Positions 10,802 through 19,032 of a stretch of DNA of 64,000 bases are shown here, in pieces. The notes under the pieces are model-generated. The model saw only the letters and a list, made by a program, of their open reading frames with translations. It was not told the origin of the DNA and made no database searches. This DNA comes from Thermoactinomyces sp. DSM 45892 (GTDB lineage: Bacteria; Bacillota; Bacilli; Thermoactinomycetales; Thermoactinomycetaceae). The DNA lies in NCBI RefSeq assembly GCF_900107305.1, contig NZ_FNPL01000002.1, positions 1 through 64,000 on the forward strand, in the 5' to 3' direction. Each line of letters starts with the position of its first letter. The stretch's first letter is position 1. Made by a program: the position numbers and the translations under genes.

Positions 10802-11761
10802 CTATTTCTTTTTGTTATCAGTGGCAGGAAGAGTTGCTTCTTCTAATAGACCTGGCATCATCTTATCCATATCCTTGGCATTCTTCTTTACATCTTCAGG
10901 AATTTGGATTGGAGAAGTTGGAGCATCTTTATATTCGGTTTTAAGATCTAATTCACTGGTAGCTTCTTGTCCTTCAACTTTAACCGTCAACTTCATGTTT
11001 AAATCGCTTTTTTTCACTTCAAATGTTTTGGCATCAATGGTGACTACTTGCTTAAAGTTGTTGATTTTAAAGTCTTTCCATACTTGTTCTTTCCATAATT
11101 GATCTAAGCCTTTCTTCCCGTCAGACTTTTGTTGGGGAGTTAACAATGGATTTGTCTCTACTAATTTTTCAACAAGGTTTTTTCCGGTTTCTTTCAGTTT
11201 TTCAGGATCTTTTAATTTAGAAGAGTCGAAGGTAAGCAAATATACATCCTTTTCCTTCTTCATTGTGTAAACTTCAGGATTCTTTTCAAAGGTAGCAAAC
11301 GCTTTATTTGCTTCATCTAAGAACTTTGCTCGTGCTTCCTGATATTTATTCAAGTCGAATTCTAATTCCTCGGGGAAGTCAGTAGTTTTCATCCAACCTT
11401 GCTCAGACTTAGGTACATTTGGGATGCCAGATAGCTTTACATAGGTGTTCTTATCAAGTGCATACGCCTCCATATCGATATTTTTTCCCATCAATTTGAT
11501 AGAGCCATCCATATGCAAAGACATTGGCTTAAGAGTAGTTTGCATCTTCAGACCGAGATCTTGTTCCATGCTCATACCTGACATAGAAATCTTGTGTTTT
11601 CCTTTCATCTCAAAAGCTGCACTCGTTTGTTTTTTTGCTACCTCGGTGTTTTTCTTCATTACTTCTTGTAACGTAAGATCTCCTATACAACCTGTTAATA
11701 GAGTAGAAGAAATAGCAACAGTAGAAAGCGCGAATAACCATCGTTTTAAAGATTGATTCAT
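10802..11761 (-). CDS. Lipoprotein, DUF6612/LolA-like paralogue 1
   Basis: A 319-residue secreted lipoprotein. It has a basic N-terminus, a hydrophobic stretch and lipobox LLTGC (Cys about 25), after which the protein should be lipid-anchored on the outer face of the membrane. The body repeats a pattern of beta-rich segments (AAFEMKGKHKISMSGMSMEQDL, SLHMDGSIKLMGKNIDMEAYALDKNTYVKL, WMKTTDFPEEL, VVTIDAKTFEVKKSDLNMKLTV). These recall LolA/DUF6612-type lipoproteins. No catalytic motif is seen. It is the last of three tandem paralogues, all on the minus strand, each with its own promoter-like box and terminators. The actual ligand is unknown. Confidence 0.85.
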   Translation of the reverse strand: MNQSLKRWLFALSTVAISSTLLTGCIGDLTLQEVMKKNTEVAKKQTSAAFEMKGKHKISMSGMSMEQDLGLKMQTTLKPMSLHMDGSIKLMGKNIDMEAYALDKNTYVKLSGIPNVPKSEQGWMKTTDFPEELEFDLNKYQEARAKFLDEANKAFATFEKNPEVYTMKKEKDVYLLTFDSSKLKDPEKLKETGKNLVEKLVETNPLLTPQQKSDGKKGLDQLWKEQVWKDFKINNFKQVVTIDAKTFEVKKSDLNMKLTVKVEGQEATSELDLKTEYKDAPTSPIQIPEDVKKNAKDMDKMMPGLLEEATLPATDNKKK

Positions 11762-11803
11762 TATCGTTTACCCCTTTATATAAAACTTTCGTATGTTTGA
11801 TAT

Positions 11804-11829
11804 ATTCACTTTTAATCAGTGGTTTAAAC
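11804..11829 (-). promoter_or_regulatory. Promoter-like box before lipoprotein paralogue 1
   Basis: On the minus strand: GTTTAA, 14 bases, GTGAATAT. The same architecture precedes the other two paralogues (GTTTAA or GTTTTA, 13 bases, GTTAATAT). The left element equals the sigma-B -35 consensus GTTTAA, but the right element is not the usual GGGTAT, so the sigma factor is uncertain. Confidence 0.45.
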
Positions 11830-11872
11830 TGCATTTTAAAGCATAGTTATTTATTAAAACAAAATCCACTTT

Positions 11873-12844
11873 TTAATCCACTTTAAAATTCCACTCATAA
11901 TTATTCTCTGGAATATTAATTAATCTGTCTTGATTCTTCTGGGAAGAGCCTTGTGCATTATTCCCAGTGCTCTGCTTTTGGTTGCCGGAAGGAGCCTGCC
12001 CATTGTTTCCAAGTCCTTGTCCTTGGTTATCAGTGCCTTGTGTACCTGGTCGAAGTTTACTTGGATCTACTGCATTGTTCTTGACATCCTCGGGTACTGT
12101 TACAGGGGATGAAGATTCTTTGAAGCTCACTACCATGTCCTGATCAATGGTTTGTCCGCCTATAGTGCCTGTTTGTTTCACATCCATTTTCGTAATTTTA
12201 TAGGTTTTCCCATCTACTGTAATGGTTTGTTTTGAATTACGAAACGTCATGCCTAAGTTGGTTCCTAATTCTTTTTCCATTTGTTTAATAGACTCATCAA
12301 GTTGTGCTTTGTCTGCCTTGGAGGAATCGTAAGTAATGATATAGTTCCCACTTTCTTCTTTCATTGAAAATGCCTTTGTTTTCTCAAGTGCAGAAAATGC
12401 CTTAGGGAAATTGTCGAATTCTTTTTTTGCAAAGTCCATCAATTTATTCATGTTTTGGAACTCAGAGGGAATGGTATTTGACTTAAACCACATGTCTGGA
12501 CCGGGTGATAATTTTCCATACATTTCTTTATCAGCAATATACATATCCATCGTAATAGTTTGTCCACTTTGCTTCACAGTCCCATTTATATGAGTCATAG
12601 AGGGATTAGCAGAGTTTTCAAATTTCAAGTCTAGTTCTTGATCCTTCCCTCCCAATTTTTGTGTTCCTTTCATTTCAAAGATCATACTTCCTGATTTGTT
12701 TCCTTTCTCTAGCTCATTAGAAGCCTTGCTTACTTTCTGCATAACACCTTTAATAGAAGGCTGTCCGAGACATCCTGTTAATAGTGTTGAAGAAACTACC
12801 ACAGCAGATAATGCGATCGACCATTTTTTCAATGTTTTTTTCAT
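11873..12844 (-). CDS. Lipoprotein, DUF6612/LolA-like paralogue 2
   Basis: 323 residues, clearly a sister of the downstream gene. The start MKKTLKKWSIALSAVVVSSTLLTGC has the same signal peptide and lipobox, and the same beta-rich pattern follows (MIFEMKGTQKLGGKDQELDLKF, HINGTVKQSGQTITMDMYIADKEMYGKL, QTITVDGKTYKITKMDVKQTGTI). It differs by a low-complexity Gln/Gly/Asn-rich tail from about residue 255 (TQGTDNQGQGLGNNGQAPSG...), likely a flexible wall-spanning linker, ending in RLINIPENNYEWNFKVD. Its function is unknown; export and lipidation are supported by sequence. Confidence 0.85.
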   Translation of the reverse strand: MKKTLKKWSIALSAVVVSSTLLTGCLGQPSIKGVMQKVSKASNELEKGNKSGSMIFEMKGTQKLGGKDQELDLKFENSANPSMTHINGTVKQSGQTITMDMYIADKEMYGKLSPGPDMWFKSNTIPSEFQNMNKLMDFAKKEFDNFPKAFSALEKTKAFSMKEESGNYIITYDSSKADKAQLDESIKQMEKELGTNLGMTFRNSKQTITVDGKTYKITKMDVKQTGTIGGQTIDQDMVVSFKESSSPVTVPEDVKNNAVDPSKLRPGTQGTDNQGQGLGNNGQAPSGNQKQSTGNNAQGSSQKNQDRLINIPENNYEWNFKVD

Positions 12845-12891
12845 ATAAATATACTCCTTTAACTCTTTTTAAATAATAACAACCTTTATAT

Positions 12892-12916
12892 ATTAACTTT
12901 TTATTTTGTTTTAAAC
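12892..12916 (-). promoter_or_regulatory. Promoter-like box before lipoprotein paralogue 2
   Basis: On the minus strand: AAGTATGGTTTAAA, then GTTAATATATA, with 13 bases between GTTTAA (12911-12916) and GTTAAT (12892-12897). Nearly the same box lies at 13887-13911. Confidence 0.5.
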
Positions 12917-12950
12917 CATACTTATTTAAAAAAATATAAAGATTTCAACG

Positions 12951-12986
12951 CAAAAAAAGGATGGCGTACTCTATCCCGCCACCCTT
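12951..12986 (-). terminator. Rho-independent terminator of lipoprotein paralogue 3
   Basis: On the minus strand GGGTGGCG pairs with CGCCATCC and is followed by TTTTTTT, just past the stop of the 12995 gene. Confidence 0.9.
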
Positions 12987-12994
12987 CGTACTCA

Positions 12995-13816
12995 TTAGTT
13001 CGTTTTTGCTTTTTTTACTATATCAGCTGGAATCGTAATCGTTCCATTGAACGGAGCAAACTGATTTTGCTTAACAATTGCTTTTACTGAAGTGGGCTTT
13101 GTTTTGCCACTAGTCGTCAGTTCCAAAGAACCTTCTAGGGATGTTTGAGCAAATGTCTTGTCGTCAAAAGTAAAAGTTACGATGTAGTTCTTAAGTTTTA
13201 TCCCTTTAAATGCTGCTCTCATTTGAGGATCTGTATCTTGTGTAAAGCTACTTGTTAATTCCTTTTCTAATGTAGAACGATTCTTTGCTTTTGAGATATC
13301 GAATACAATTTTGTATTGGCTTCCTTCGTGTGAAGAAGATACAGCCTCTTTCATTGACTTGAATGATTGAATAGAGTGATCCATATTGGAAAAAGGATCT
13401 GTTGATTCTTTAGCTGATTTGGTTTTCATCCAGGATTTCTTTTTCTCTATATAAGAGTAAGTCCAGCCATCTTTTTCATAGGATTCTACTTTCTCGCTTG
13501 ATCCTAGCGATTTTGAAGTTCCCACTTGGTGGGTAACTTTCGGATTGACAGTTTTCTCAACTTGGGAGCTCTGTTCAAAATGTACTTCCTTACCTGAAAG
13601 TGACAAAGCTCCTTTGATTGTTAGTTGATAAGTATGTGCTTTTTTATTCTCTTCAACTTTGGCGATAAGTTCATCGGTTGTTAGTTCTTTTTTCGACTGA
13701 ACAGTAGCTGGGGTTTCTTTCCCCTTTTCTGGATTTGTAGCTTCTTTGGTTTGACATCCTATCAGCAATGCTGAAATGAGTATAAGTATACAAGTAGAAC
13801 GAATCCACATCTTCAT
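12995..13816 (-). CDS. Lipoprotein, DUF6612/LolA-like paralogue 3
   Basis: A 273-residue exported lipoprotein with lipobox LLIGC (Cys about 21), then a Lys/Glu/Thr-rich linker. The body has the same beta pattern as the next two genes (TYQLTIKGALSLSGKEVHFEQSSQVE, YEKDGWTYSYIEKKKSWMKTKSA, KNYIVTFTFDDKTFAQTSLEGSLELTT). It is the shortest and most diverged of the three. The ATG has a GGAGCG ribosome binding site. I cannot assign a ligand; candidates are envelope-stress or cell-wall-associated roles, by analogy only. Confidence 0.83.
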   Translation of the reverse strand: MKMWIRSTCILILISALLIGCQTKEATNPEKGKETPATVQSKKELTTDELIAKVEENKKAHTYQLTIKGALSLSGKEVHFEQSSQVEKTVNPKVTHQVGTSKSLGSSEKVESYEKDGWTYSYIEKKKSWMKTKSAKESTDPFSNMDHSIQSFKSMKEAVSSSHEGSQYKIVFDISKAKNRSTLEKELTSSFTQDTDPQMRAAFKGIKLKNYIVTFTFDDKTFAQTSLEGSLELTTSGKTKPTSVKAIVKQNQFAPFNGTITIPADIVKKAKTN

Positions 13817-13886
13817 GTTATATACGCTCCTTTGATATCATTTCTTTGTCCGCTATCGGAAGACTTGAAAGAGGTAACATCTATAT

Positions 13887-13911
13887 ATTAACTTTTTTGT
13901 CTATTTAAAAC
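13887..13911 (-). promoter_or_regulatory. Promoter-like box before lipoprotein paralogue 3
   Basis: On the minus strand: AAGTATAGTTTTAAA, then GTTAATATATA, with 13 bases between GTTTTA (13906-13911) and GTTAAT (13887-13892). It matches the box at 12892-12916 almost base for base, although the flanks differ. Confidence 0.5.
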
Positions 13912-13967
13912 TATACTTTTTTTAAAAAATAATTTAAATATTATTATAGGTTGTTATAGAAAGGAAT

Positions 13968-14176
13968 TTGATATATTGGACTAGATGTTCTATACGGAAT
14001 GAATTAATGTTATTATATTCGAAATTAGTTTAATGTTTTTAAAAATTAGAATATAATACAAGATAATACAAGAAAATACAAGCGAACTTAATACATAAGG
14101 AAATTTATATGAGAAAATCTACGATGAAGGCTCTTACTTTGTGCATATGTCTTCAAAGTAAGAGCCTTATTTTTTC
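13968..14176 (+). ncRNA. Candidate small transcript (promoter plus terminator) in a gap between minus-strand genes
   Basis: On the plus strand TTGATA (13968-13973), 17 bases, TATACG (13991-13996) could start a short RNA. It would end at a strong hairpin: GGCTCTTACTTTG (14129-14141) pairs with CAAAGTAAGAGCC (14154-14166), followed by TTATTTTTT. No long gene lies in between. The middle holds tandem AATACAAGA-type repeats (14052-14083) and a 28-codon frame (14109-14195) with AAGGA upstream that runs into the terminator. It may be a regulatory RNA or a tiny peptide gene. The 13817-14313 gap otherwise holds only the lipoprotein promoter box. Confidence 0.4.
14125..14176 (+). terminator. Strong intrinsic terminator without an annotated upstream gene
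   Basis: A perfect 13-bp stem GGCTCTTACTTTG/CAAAGTAAGAGCC with a 12-base loop, then TTATTTTTT on the plus strand. On the minus strand no T-run follows, so it is not the thrS terminator. Confidence 0.8.
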
Positions 14177-14313
14177 TAGCTATTTTTCATTTTAGTCTTG
14201 ATCTAACTTCTTTGGGGCCATCTGTCCAATAAATGGACGTTCGCTTCCTCTACTATGATATCTCTTCAGAAAGAATAGCGTTTTCTTTAACTTGATGGGT
14301 ATGTACCAGAACC

Positions 14314-16245
14314 TTATTTCTTCTGTTGAATCTCTTCAAGCAATCTGTGTAAGAATGCCTCTTGGGACATAGAACATACATTTTCCTCACCATACTTTCT
14401 AACACTAACAGTTTGATTCCGCATTTCCCTCTCGCCGACTACAAGAGAATAGGGAATCTTTTCGGTTTGTGATTTTCGAATCTTGTACCCCAATTTCTCA
14501 TCACTGGTATCTACTTCAACTCGTACACCAGCATTACGCAAGCTTAGCTCGATCTCTTTTGTATAAGTATCAAAGCGTTCACTTACCGTTAAAAGACGGA
14601 CTTGCGTTGGAGACAACCAGGCAGGAAGTGCACCCTTATATTGTTCAATCAAAAAGGCTACAAAGCGCTCCATTGTCCCTACAATTCCTCGATGAATCAC
14701 AACGGGACGATGCCCTTTACTATCATCTCCTATATATTCTAGATCAAAGCGTTCGGGAAGTTGGAAGTCTAATTGCACAGTCGACAAGGTTTCATCTTTT
14801 CCTAAAGCCGTTTTAACCTGTACATCTAACTTAGGACCATAAAAAGCGGCTTCTCCTAGAGCCTCCACATAAGAAAGACCTAAGTCATCCATGGTCTCTT
14901 TGATTATACTTTGAGCCAGTTCCCACATCTCGTCATTCCGGATGTATTTCTCTTTATCTTGTGGATCACGGTATGAAAGGCGATGATAGTAATCGGTAAT
15001 CCCGAAGTCCTTATATACTTCCTCGATTAAACGAACTACACGAGAAAACTCTTCCTTGATTTGATCAGGGCGACAGAAAATGTGCGCATCATTCAAGGTC
15101 ATGATACGAACCCGCTGAAGTCCAGCTAATGCACCCGACATTTCATACCGATGCATCATTCCTAACTCTGCAATTCGAACAGGGAGGTCTCGATAACTGC
15201 GCATACGTGATTTGTAGACTTGCATATGGTGAGGACAGTTCATTGGACGTAGTACTAGCTCTTCTTGATCTACTTTCATAGGTGGATACATATCTTCATG
15301 ATAATGTTCCCAATGTCCAGAAATCTTATAGAGTTCGACGTTGGCTATGTGTGGAGTATAGACATGTTCATACCCTAATCTTTCCTCTAAATCTACGATA
15401 TAGCGCTCAATTACTCGGCGTATCGTAGCCCCTTTGGGAAGCCATATCGGTAATCCTTGACCTACATCTTTGGATATCGTGAAAATCTCTAGTTCTTTCC
15501 CTAGCTTCCGATGATCTCGTTGCTTCGCTTCCTCTAATTGTTGAAGATACTCATCTAACTCTTCTTTTTTGCGAAATGCTACAGCATAAATACGCGTCAA
15601 GGATTCTCGGCTTGAATCCCCCCTCCAATAAGCTCCGGACAGAGACATGAGTTTAAATATCTTGATCTTACCTGTAGATAGCAGGTGTGGCCCACGGCAT
15701 AAGTCTACAAACTCACCTTGTTGATAAAGGGTCAACACTTCCCCCTCTGGCAGATCATGAATGATCTCCACTTTAAAGCGATCTCCACGCTCTTGGAAGT
15801 ACATTAAAGCCTCTTCTCTAGATAGAACTTGTCGCTCAATCGGGTGATTTTCTTTTATGATTTTCTTCATTTCTGCTTCAATCTTAGGAAAATCTTCTGA
15901 AGTAAAGGTATGATCAGCAAAATCATAGTAAAATCCATTTTCAATGACGGGACCAATCGCAAGCTTAACATGTGGGAACAGACGGCATATTGCTTGTGCC
16001 ATCACATGTGCGGCAGTATGCCTCATGACATCTAGTCCTTCTGGATCACGAAAGGTTAGTATTTCTAAATTCACATCGTTCTCCAGAGTACAGGAGAGAT
16101 CAGCTACTTGACCGTCTACTTTTACTGCTACTGCTTCCTTTGCTAAACTCTGAGATATGGATGCTGCAATTTCAGCAAAAGAAATTCCCCTTTCAAAAGC
16201 TTTTTTTGAACCATCTTTCAGTATCACTTTTACCTGTTCTGACAT
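14314..16245 (-). CDS. thrS: Threonine--tRNA ligase
   Basis: Charges tRNA-Thr. The protein has about 643 residues, full length. It has an N-terminal TGS domain ([23 protein letters not shown]) and an editing domain with [16 protein letters not shown] and the zinc-type HPIERQ and [12 protein letters not shown] motifs. The class II core holds motif 2 ([36 protein letters not shown]) and motif 3 ([23 protein letters not shown]). The anticodon-binding domain has [18 protein letters not shown]. The start at 16245 (MSEQVK) has GAGGTG upstream; a GTG three codons earlier would sit in that site. A T-box leader controls it. Confidence 0.97.
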   Translation of the reverse strand: MSEQVKVILKDGSKKAFERGISFAEIAASISQSLAKEAVAVKVDGQVADLSCTLENDVNLEILTFRDPEGLDVMRHTAAHVMAQAICRLFPHVKLAIGPVIENGFYYDFADHTFTSEDFPKIEAEMKKIIKENHPIERQVLSREEALMYFQERGDRFKVEIIHDLPEGEVLTLYQQGEFVDLCRGPHLLSTGKIKIFKLMSLSGAYWRGDSSRESLTRIYAVAFRKKEELDEYLQQLEEAKQRDHRKLGKELEIFTISKDVGQGLPIWLPKGATIRRVIERYIVDLEERLGYEHVYTPHIANVELYKISGHWEHYHEDMYPPMKVDQEELVLRPMNCPHHMQVYKSRMRSYRDLPVRIAELGMMHRYEMSGALAGLQRVRIMTLNDAHIFCRPDQIKEEFSRVVRLIEEVYKDFGITDYYHRLSYRDPQDKEKYIRNDEMWELAQSIIKETMDDLGLSYVEALGEAAFYGPKLDVQVKTALGKDETLSTVQLDFQLPERFDLEYIGDDSKGHRPVVIHRGIVGTMERFVAFLIEQYKGALPAWLSPTQVRLLTVSERFDTYTKEIELSLRNAGVRVEVDTSDEKLGYKIRKSQTEKIPYSLVVGEREMRNQTVSVRKYGEENVCSMSQEAFLHRLLEEIQQKK

Positions 16246-16263
16246 TGAAAACACCTCTCTTAG

Positions 16264-16554
16264 AGATTCATATCGAAGATAAATAACACTCTCGCCTTCT
16301 TTTACGAAGGACGAGAGTGTTATTCCCGTGGTTCCACCTTGATTAACGCAACCTTTAAAAGTCGCCTTCTCATTTGTGTATAACGTACACCCCGATCATC
16401 ATTTCCGAAGTTTCTTCATCCCGGATGACAGCTTAGGAAGTGGTATCCTCATATATCTGTTCGAGCACGCTTTCAGCCAAGGCGTACTTCTCTACTACCA
16501 AGATAGGATGAGGCATGTCTCCCTTCATTGCAGTAAGTATCTACAGTTTATCCG
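16264..16554 (-). promoter_or_regulatory. T-box leader of thrS
   Basis: The untranslated leader ends with the T-box core AAGGTGGAACCACGGG (16325-16340). It is followed by a terminator: AATAACACTCTCG...CGAGAGTGTTATT at 16281-16325. The upstream 200 bases form stem I-type structure. A candidate specifier ACC lies at 16442-16444 in GAGGATACCACTT, a threonine codon that fits thrS. Uncharged tRNA-Thr would bind and switch the leader to the antiterminator. The T-box core is clear; the specifier position is my best reading and is tentative. Confidence 0.93.
16281..16325 (-). terminator. Regulated terminator of the thrS T-box
   Basis: AATAACACTCTCG pairs with CGAGAGTGTTATT, with an inner CCTTC/GAAGG helix. 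It competes with the T-box antiterminator just upstream. Confidence 0.9.
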
Positions 16555-16583
16555 ATTATATATTTCTAAAAATACTGTGTCAA
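16555..16583 (-). promoter_or_regulatory. Consensus sigma-A promoter of thrS
   Basis: On the minus strand TTGACA (16578-16583), 17 bases, TATAAT (16555-16560): both hexamers and the spacing are perfect consensus. The TTGACA contains the TGA stop codon of the upstream asparagine-synthase-like gene. Confidence 0.9.
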
Positions 16584-18370
16584 GTTTTCCATACGGTCTC
16601 CTCTACTTGTTCCACTGTGCATCCTTCCAAAAATAATCGACACCACATTTCAGTTGACCATAGACGAAACAAAGTACGCCCGGTTGCAGAGCGAACAACT
16701 TGTTTCCAGTCCTCGCTTGCTACTTCAAGTAAATCACGTAAATAACCACTTTCTAATGCTTCTTTTCGCATTTCATCGGCAAAGTAGATACTCGGGTCAA
16801 AGCTAAAGCCTATCTTAGGGCGATTTATTACTTCCATGGGTAGATGAGACGACGCAACATCCAGTAGAACCCCTTTTAACTTTGGATATACCTTCATTTC
16901 CACCGGCAAATTAAGAGCCAGCTTGACGATATCGGGATCAAGAAACGGTTCTCGAATCTCGACTGCATGTTGCATCGTATTTTTATCCTTACGATTGAGG
17001 CCATGGGGAAGAAAAATTCTTAAATCGGATGCTATGGCTGCTTCTAAAGCTCGACGATCTCCATCGTGATGGGCATAAGCATGAAATGCACTTTCAAATG
17101 CATTTCTTTCATAATCACGCATACTAGGCAAATTCCCCTGATCTAAGAATGAAAGTAACGGTTTTTTGGTATTTGGTTGCTCTTCAAAGATAGTCCCATG
17201 AAACCGCGATCGCTCTCTCAGATGTCTTGATCCATACCCACCGAATAGTTCGTCTGCACCTTCTCCGGTTAATAATACACGGATCCCTTCTTGAGTAGCC
17301 TGTTTGGTAATCATGGCAAGTGCAATCGAACTTTCATGTACAAGTGGATACTCAAAGTGCATGACTGATCTTACAAAATGACGACGCCAGCCATCTTTTG
17401 TCATAGGTACTGTAGAGAGCGGTAATTTTGATTTTTGACAAACTAATTTCGCCCAGTGTGTTTCATCCAATTCTGGCTGATCGGGAATGGAAGCATTGAA
17501 AGCTACGAGCGGTATTGCTTCCTTTGCCGCAATAGCCGATACCAAGCTAGAATCGAGACCACCTGAACACAGCACGCCAACTGGTACCTGTGCACCTAAA
17601 CGGCAACGTATAGACTTATATAAAGCTTCTTCCACTTTCTTTACGATCTGAGGACGCTCCATGACAGAAAATTCCTCAGCCAACTCCATGTCAATGGAGT
17701 TGGCTGGCTCGTACCATGTTTCTTCATGAATCTGCAGGTTGTTTAAATCAATATGAAGGATAGTCCCAGGCATAACTCGTTCAATATCTGTAATGGGGGT
17801 ATCTTTTCCATTTACCCAAATATGGATCAACTCATTTTTTAAAACATCCAATCGAGGAACTCTGGGGAAGCCCGCCGCTAAAATGGCCTTCATTTCGCTA
17901 GCAAAAAACAACCCATCTTGTCCTTTGGCCATATACAGAGGCTTTACACCAAAACGATCTCGAACGAGCAGTAGACGATTATTACGTACATCGAATGCTG
18001 CGAATGCAAAAATACCGTTTAGAGATTTTATCACATCAATCCCCGATACTTCTAAAGCATGAAGTAACGTTTCCGTATCACTACTACTCTTGTATGGATA
18101 CGGGGGAAGGCGGTCTCTTAATTCCATATGGTTATATATCTCACCGTTATAAACAATGACCCAATTTCCACTTTGATGGACCATCGGTTGTCGACCTGCC
18201 TCGCTTACATCTTGAATGCATAGGCGTGCATGTCCTAGTACAACGGAATGACAATCCAGTACTTGTTGATCGTCAGGACCACGATGAGAAAGGGCAGCAA
18301 CCATTTTTTGTACGCGATCAACACGATTTATTGATTCTATCAAGGAGATCATTCCAGCGATTCCACACAT
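16580..18370 (-). CDS. Asparagine synthase, glutamine-hydrolysing (AsnB-type), last gene of a biosynthetic operon
   Basis: Likely forms an amide from a carboxylate using ATP and glutamine. Starting at ATG 18370 gives MCGIAG, so Cys2 becomes the N-terminal nucleophile of the glutaminase domain (SHRGPDDQ at 28-35, YNGEIYN at 74-80). The synthetase domain has PP-loop SGGLDSS at 269-275, LLTGEGADELFGGYG, and C-terminal REPFLDPDIV and LKGVLLD. About 596 residues, near the usual length. The start overlaps nothing; the oxygenase gene ends 13 bp upstream. Because it lies in a gene cluster, it may amidate a pathway intermediate rather than serve general asparagine supply. Its stop codon lies in the thrS promoter. 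Confidence 0.88.
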   Translation of the reverse strand: MCGIAGMISLIESINRVDRVQKMVAALSHRGPDDQQVLDCHSVVLGHARLCIQDVSEAGRQPMVHQSGNWVIVYNGEIYNHMELRDRLPPYPYKSSSDTETLLHALEVSGIDVIKSLNGIFAFAAFDVRNNRLLLVRDRFGVKPLYMAKGQDGLFFASEMKAILAAGFPRVPRLDVLKNELIHIWVNGKDTPITDIERVMPGTILHIDLNNLQIHEETWYEPANSIDMELAEEFSVMERPQIVKKVEEALYKSIRCRLGAQVPVGVLCSGGLDSSLVSAIAAKEAIPLVAFNASIPDQPELDETHWAKLVCQKSKLPLSTVPMTKDGWRRHFVRSVMHFEYPLVHESSIALAMITKQATQEGIRVLLTGEGADELFGGYGSRHLRERSRFHGTIFEEQPNTKKPLLSFLDQGNLPSMRDYERNAFESAFHAYAHHDGDRRALEAAIASDLRIFLPHGLNRKDKNTMQHAVEIREPFLDPDIVKLALNLPVEMKVYPKLKGVLLDVASSHLPMEVINRPKIGFSFDPSIYFADEMRKEALESGYLRDLLEVASEDWKQVVRSATGRTLFRLWSTEMWCRLFLEGCTVEQVEETVWKT

Positions 18371-18383
18371 TTCGTATTCACCC

Positions 18384-19013
18384 CTAGCTCTTATCAGATT
18401 GTGCAATAAATTGAATCAGAATCGTTTTCCTTGTTACAGGAGAGAGCTCACTGATAGGGGCAACAGCATGATAAGATTCATCGGATCGAACAAACAAAGT
18501 TGTGCTTCCAAATAATGGATACAGACGTTGTACAATATCTTCCTCATTCATAGAGCTGAGTATGTCAAGTGAACCGCCCCACTCCGGCTGCCATCCCTCA
18601 GAAAGATAGATAATTTGCGTTACAACTCGGTCTGGTCTATCCGTGTGAGGTAGCATCCAATTTCCTGATTGATATTCACATAAACGGACTTTTAACTGAC
18701 ATGAGTCTAAGTTGGTACATGTCAATTCCTGAATAATCTTCTTATATTCTGGCGATGAAAGATCTTGAGCCAAGTCTCTCCATATAGCGGGAAGCTCAAG
18801 GGTCTCTGGTAAAATCTCATCTTGATCCACTAAGGTCATATCATGTAGGTGATAATGACCTTCCCGACCGACGGATTCACGTAAGGAATGAATGGGAAAC
18901 TTTTCTTCCAATTCCTGTGCGGTTTTTAGAGGAATAAAATCACGTAGCTGAATCCAACGAAAGGGATGCTCGTTCATACGGGAGTTACGAAGAAGATTAA
19001 CATTTATTATCAT
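18384..19013 (-). CDS. 2-oxoglutarate/Fe(II)-dependent oxygenase (prolyl-4-hydroxylase-like)
   Basis: 209 residues with the jelly-roll oxygenase signature. The iron ligands read as H123-T-D125 (LPHTDRPDRVVTQIIYLSEGW) and H182 (SDESYHAVAPI), with the 2-oxoglutarate-binding Arg at 195 (TRKTILIQF). The GGSLDIL between them is typical for the P4H-like group. Such enzymes hydroxylate, desaturate or cyclise unactivated carbons. In this operon the substrate is probably an amino acid or dipeptide intermediate; that is inference. AGGAGG lies before the ATG. It is 19 bp from the upstream gene and 13 bp from the downstream gene. Confidence 0.85.
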   Translation of the reverse strand: MIINVNLLRNSRMNEHPFRWIQLRDFIPLKTAQELEEKFPIHSLRESVGREGHYHLHDMTLVDQDEILPETLELPAIWRDLAQDLSSPEYKKIIQELTCTNLDSCQLKVRLCEYQSGNWMLPHTDRPDRVVTQIIYLSEGWQPEWGGSLDILSSMNEEDIVQRLYPLFGSTTLFVRSDESYHAVAPISELSPVTRKTILIQFIAQSDKS

Positions 19014-19032
19014 GGTTTTGCCTCCTATGAAA

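Noticed and set aside
14052-14083. Short tandem AATACAAGA repeats considered as a CRISPR array
   Set aside because: The units are about 10 bases with no spacers; nothing in the window fits a CRISPR array or cas genes.
14196-14313. Small GTCCA-N5-TGGAC hairpin as the thrS terminator
   Set aside because: The stem is only 5 bp and lacks a T-run on the minus strand; no convincing thrS terminator was found.
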